DNA from: Paracoccus mutanolyticus
GTDB lineage: Bacteria > Pseudomonadota > Alphaproteobacteria > Rhodobacterales > Rhodobacteraceae
DNA: 64,000 nucleotides
Assembly (NCBI RefSeq): GCF_003285265.1
Contig: NZ_CP030239.1
Span: forward strand, 3,194,131-3,258,130
Direction of reading: 5' to 3'
Both the position numbers and the translations under genes were made by a program. Every line of letters begins with the position of its first letter. Within the stretch, counting starts at the first letter, position 1. Shown here one piece after another: positions 61,838 to 64,000 of this stretch. The notes under the pieces were generated by a model. The model saw nothing but the letters and a program-made list of their open reading frames with translations. It made no database searches and was not told the DNA's origin.

Positions 61838-62040
61838 CAATGTTCGATGCTTTCGCCGAACTGACAGGGACGACTCTACCTGAGCATGTCCTGATTGATA
61901 AGGACGGCGATGGTGGGACGTTCACGGCCGAATTCCTGGCCTACTGTCGCAACACGGGTCTTAGCCTCGACTGGGTTTGGATCGGCGATACCGAAAAGAC
62001 CGCTGTTCGGGAGGATCATGACATCCCTCACCACCCTGGA
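61838..62040 (+). pseudogene. fragment of an unrecognised protein upstream of arsC
   Basis: The plus strand reads MFDAFAELTGTTLPEHVLID, then GGTFTAEFLAYCRNTGLSLD and WVWIGDTEKTAV. The EFLAxCRxxGLSLDWVxxGD pattern looks like a small phage- or regulator-related protein. It occupies the place where the first half of arsC should be. Confidence 0.3.
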
Positions 62041-62044
62041 TTCC

Positions 62045-62262
62045 GGCTCCGTCTGCGACAGTGCCGCCGGTGAAGCCTGCCCGGTCTGGCCACGGCCAGC
62101 CCATGACCGCCCATTGGGGGATCGAGACCCTGCCGCCGTCGATGGGCCGGACATCCGAAGGAAGCCGCCTTCGTCGCCGCTTTCCGCAGATGAAGAACCG
62201 CATCTCGGCCTTTACGTCCCTACCAGTCGCCAGTCTCGACAAGGCGGTGCTGATGGGGCCTG
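62045..62262 (+). pseudogene. arsC: arsenate reductase (LMW-phosphatase type), 3' half
   Basis: VCDSAAGEACPVWP, then GQPMTAHWGIEDPAA-type sequence in the next frame (PMTAHWGIE) and QMKNRISAFTSLPVASLDKA. This is the C-terminal half of the ArsC family that reduces arsenate to arsenite. One frame change near 62090. The P-loop half is replaced by unrelated sequence. Confidence 0.65.
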
Positions 62263-62265
62263 CTG

Positions 62266-62480
62266 ATGATCGGCCTGCAACCTGGCCCCATGCTCTTCGC
62301 GACGCAGCAGGATTTCGTCTGGACCATCTTCGGAAGCTTCTACATCGGAAACCTGGCGCTGGTGGTGATCACCCTGGCGATGATTCCGCTGCTGGCCTCC
62401 TGCGCCTTGGTCAGGCCGGGCTATCTGTATCCCGCCGTCATCGGGATCGTCGTTCTCGGGGTCTATTCGCGGGCTATTCG
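62266..62480 (+). pseudogene. TctA-family tricarboxylate transporter permease fragment
   Basis: GLQPGPMLFATQQDFVWTIF, then GSFYIGNLALVVITLAMIPL and ALVRPGYLYPAVIGIVVLGV; the GLQPGPxLF and VRPGYLYPAV motifs are diagnostic of TctA. The frame runs directly into the second arsC piece, where the start of that gene would be expected. Confidence 0.7.
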
Positions 62481-62485
62481 TATCG

Positions 62486-62690
62486 ACGTTCGCGATGTGC
62501 GCGAGATCGGCTGCACGATCGGCTTCGGGCTGGGCAACCCGGCACTGAGCGACGAGGAGTTGCTGGCGGTCCGTGCCGCACTGCCCATCCTGATCAACCA
62601 GTATGTCGGCAGACCGAAGGGCGTTCGGCCTTGCCGACCGTCCGCGGACATCCTCGACCTGCTGCAGCCGTCGGCCGGCGGTTCGGCACG
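62486..62690 (+). pseudogene. arsC: arsenate reductase (glutaredoxin type), 3' half
   Basis: The plus strand continues VREIGCTIGFGLGNPALSDE, then ELLAVRAALPILINQYVGRP and KGVRPCRPSADILDLLQP. This matches the C-terminal half of glutaredoxin-coupled arsenate reductases (HPILINRPIVVTPKGVRLCRP). The N-terminal catalytic cysteine half is replaced by the TctA piece. A whole gene of about 140 codons would fit between 62266 and 62700. Confidence 0.6.
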
Positions 62691-62751
62691 GAAGACAGCG
62701 ACCGCGATGAACAGCACCGGCAGCCGGTTCACATGCGCCAGACGCGAATCC

Positions 62752-62905
62752 ATGTCGACTATTGAACGGCTACCTCACCCTCTGGGTCGCATTGTGCATT
62801 GTCGTCGGCATCGCGCTCGGCCATTTTCTGCCGGGCGAATTTCATGCCATCGGCGCGATGGAAATTGCCAAGGTCAACCTGCCGGTAGCCGTGCTGATCT
62901 GGCTG
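62752..62905 (+). pseudogene. ACR3-family arsenite efflux transporter, 5' end
   Basis: ATG 62752: MSTIER, a frame change, then YLTLWVALCIVVGIALGHFL, PGEFHAIGAMEIAKVNLPVA and VLIWL, the first two membrane segments of ACR3 (YLTLWVxLCIVxGIxLG, AxVNLPVAVLIWLMI). Its 3' end is recognisable at 63655-63744, so the ends are 993 bases apart, close to a full ACR3 gene, although most of the middle is other DNA. Confidence 0.7.
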
Positions 62906-63058
62906 AGGTCATGCCCAGCTGTACAAGGCCGCCTTCTATCCGCAGGCGGTGGTCGGCCGCCACTGGCAGTCGGGGCGGCAGAACTTTCGCATCGACCTTG
63001 GCTCTGAATTCCGTACGCATTACCGCGCGCCGTTCATCCATATCTGTTCCGGCCCTAG
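62906..63058 (+). pseudogene. unrecognised fragment inside acr3
   Basis: The plus strand reads QLYKAAFYPQAVVGRHWQSG, then RQNFRIDLGSEFRTHYRAPF and IHIC. It looks like genuine protein but I cannot name it. Confidence 0.3.
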
Positions 63059-63130
63059 CTGACGGTAACCAACCTGACGGATGAGGACTACACCGCCTCC
63101 TGCGCCAGCGCCTATGCCTGCTGGGTCGTG
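63059..63130 (+). pseudogene. TonB-dependent receptor C-terminal fragment inside acr3
   Basis: LTVTNLTDEDYTASCASAYA then CW matches the last barrel strands of siderophore receptors (xVNVxNLxDKxYVASCxSxxxCxYG). About 24 residues. Confidence 0.5.
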
Positions 63131-63324
63131 TGTGTCGAACCTGAAAAGGAGGGCCGATGATCTCTCCAATTAGTGTTTGTTGGCTCAGGCTCGTCGCTCA
63201 AGGAGCTGCCATCATGGTCGCAGCATCTACGCCCAACGTAGAACGGATGCTGGCCTGTGGACATAACCATGCCAAGAAGCACGCAGATCCAGGCCGCTGG
63301 CGCCACATCGTCGAGAACCCCTAC

Positions 63325-63465
63325 CTGAACGCGCGAGGTCGGCAAATCCTCGATGCTGCGATAGACGGGGCGACCGATCCACCCCTCGATCATGGACTGG
63401 GCGGCCTGCATGTAGCTCTCGATCTGGGCGTCCTCCGCGTTTTCCGCGTCGGGGTTGACCCGCAG
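63325..63465 (-). pseudogene. phage head-tail connector (gp6-like) fragment inside acr3
   Basis: The minus strand reads RVNPDAENAEDAQIESYMQA, then AQSMIEGWIGRPVYRSIEDL, resembling the start of gp6-like head-tail connector proteins (HLRVDxDDEDAxIxxxIxAAxxxxEGWIGRPL). Confidence 0.45.
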
Positions 63466-63479
63466 ATCATCGCGCAGCC

Positions 63480-63653
63480 GGCATCACCGGCACCCTGCAA
63501 GCCGATGCCTATGGCGGTTATAACGACCTCTACCATGCCAGCCACAGGCCCGCGCCGGTGCTGAGCGCGCTGTGCTGGTCGCATGCCCGGCGCAAGTTCT
63601 TCGAACTGGCGGATATCAAAGCCACAGCCCGATCGGCTATCACTCGGGCGTAG
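63480..63653 (+). pseudogene. IS66-family transposase fragment inside acr3
   Basis: GITGTLQADAYGGYNDLYHA, then RPAPVLSALCWSHARRKFFE and LADIKA: the conserved IS66 block G.LQ.DAY.GYN.LY...A.CW(A/S)HARRKFF with a DDE aspartate. A stop follows at the junction to the acr3 end. Confidence 0.75.
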
Positions 63654-63654
63654 A

Positions 63655-63744
63655 GAGCTCGCCACGGTGGTCGGCGTGCTGATCGAGGTCCCGGTTATGC
63701 TCTCGGTCGTCTGGATCGGGAACCGCGCAAAAGGCCGCTCATGA
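63655..63744 (+). pseudogene. ACR3-family arsenite efflux transporter, 3' end
   Basis: ELATVVGVLIEVPVMLSVVW, then IGNRAKGRS and TGA at 63742-63744: the last membrane helix of ACR3 (LATVVGVLIEVPVMLSVV). Its stop is followed at once by the arsH piece. Confidence 0.65.
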
Positions 63745-64000
63745 AGGCGGCGTGCAAAGTCTCCGACTGGCAGGAGGCGCAGCGCTGTGCCGGACGAACT
63801 TCCCAACCTTGAGGCCGGTTGCGCTGATGTTCCCAGTTTGGACCGTCTGCGCGCATGCGCGACCGTGGCCCCCGACGCGTATCTACGACGCCGGCTCGTT
63901 CCGCAGCGATCGCACAGTCGCTCCCTGACATTCGGAGCCGAGAGACGCACAAGCACCCGGCGCGGACCCGTCGCGCCCATCGCAGCGCGCACGGCCGTCC
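63745..64000 (+). pseudogene. arsH: ArsH-like NADPH-dependent FMN reductase, 5' part (runs off the window)
   Basis: The plus strand gives PDELPNLEAGCADVPSLDRL, then RSHSRSLTFGAE. ArsH relatives read LPNIxxxxFxxPxxxxLR and, at the FMN site, LYGSLRxRSxSRxLxxEA. The intervening GSLR part is disturbed by a frame change near 63880. ArsH oxidises organoarsenicals or reduces flavins and usually follows acr3, as here. Confidence 0.5.

Overview
The window reads as a high-GC alphaproteobacterium of the Rhodobacterales, most like Paracoccus. The reasons are protein similarity recognised by eye, the pyrH-frr-uppS-cdsA-dxr-rseP-bamA-skp order, a ctaA heme A synthase, an adrenodoxin-type ferredoxin, Kdo/capsule genes and strongly GC-biased third positions. 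No database search was possible.

Layout. (1) 1-11150 is a patchwork of 90-250 bp pieces of unrelated genes (IS66, IS3, TonB receptors, plasmid RepA, serine-glyoxylate aminotransferase, rfbB, tauA, ABC parts, a BrnA-like antitoxin), almost none complete. (2) tRNA-Gln at 11151-11225 marks the start of an ordered core that runs to guaA at 56436. It carries a flavoprotein, kdsA with capsule export genes kpsE and kpsT, a uracil-DNA glycosylase, SseB, a YcbK-like protein, an L,D-transpeptidase, an lpxD-acp-ketosynthase set, ferredoxin, TetR, typA, gph, a thioredoxin-like protein, tRNA-Val, cupin and dehydrogenase, a penicillin acylase, a nucleoside hydrolase, the envelope/isoprenoid operon pyrH to skp, miaA, AraC, rlmE-ppx, a VWA protein, an M48 peptidase, a cytochrome P450, an M32 carboxypeptidase, ctaA, trmJ, thiE/tenI-like and guaA. 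(3) 56437-64000 begins with an integrase start just after guaA and is again a patchwork. At its right edge the pieces of an arsenic operon (arsC, a second arsC, acr3, arsH) can be recognised in order.

The genes hang together mainly as envelope biogenesis: Kdo and capsule export, peptidoglycan cross-linking, lipid A acylation, CDP-diacylglycerol, undecaprenyl-PP and MEP-pathway steps, BamA with its chaperone Skp, and the RseP protease.

Two oddities run through everything. Many core genes, including normally essential ones, contain single-base indels, mostly deletions. Several genes also have a 120-180 bp internal stretch exchanged for unrelated DNA of about the same length (a MobA/MobL piece, an RHS piece, an AT-rich piece and an unidentified piece); the same happens inside acr3 and the second arsC. 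Length-preserving replacement by unrelated sequence is hard to explain biologically, so an assembly or gap-filling artefact is the leading explanation. The patchwork flanks should be read with that in mind. I do not see a convincing new biological system.
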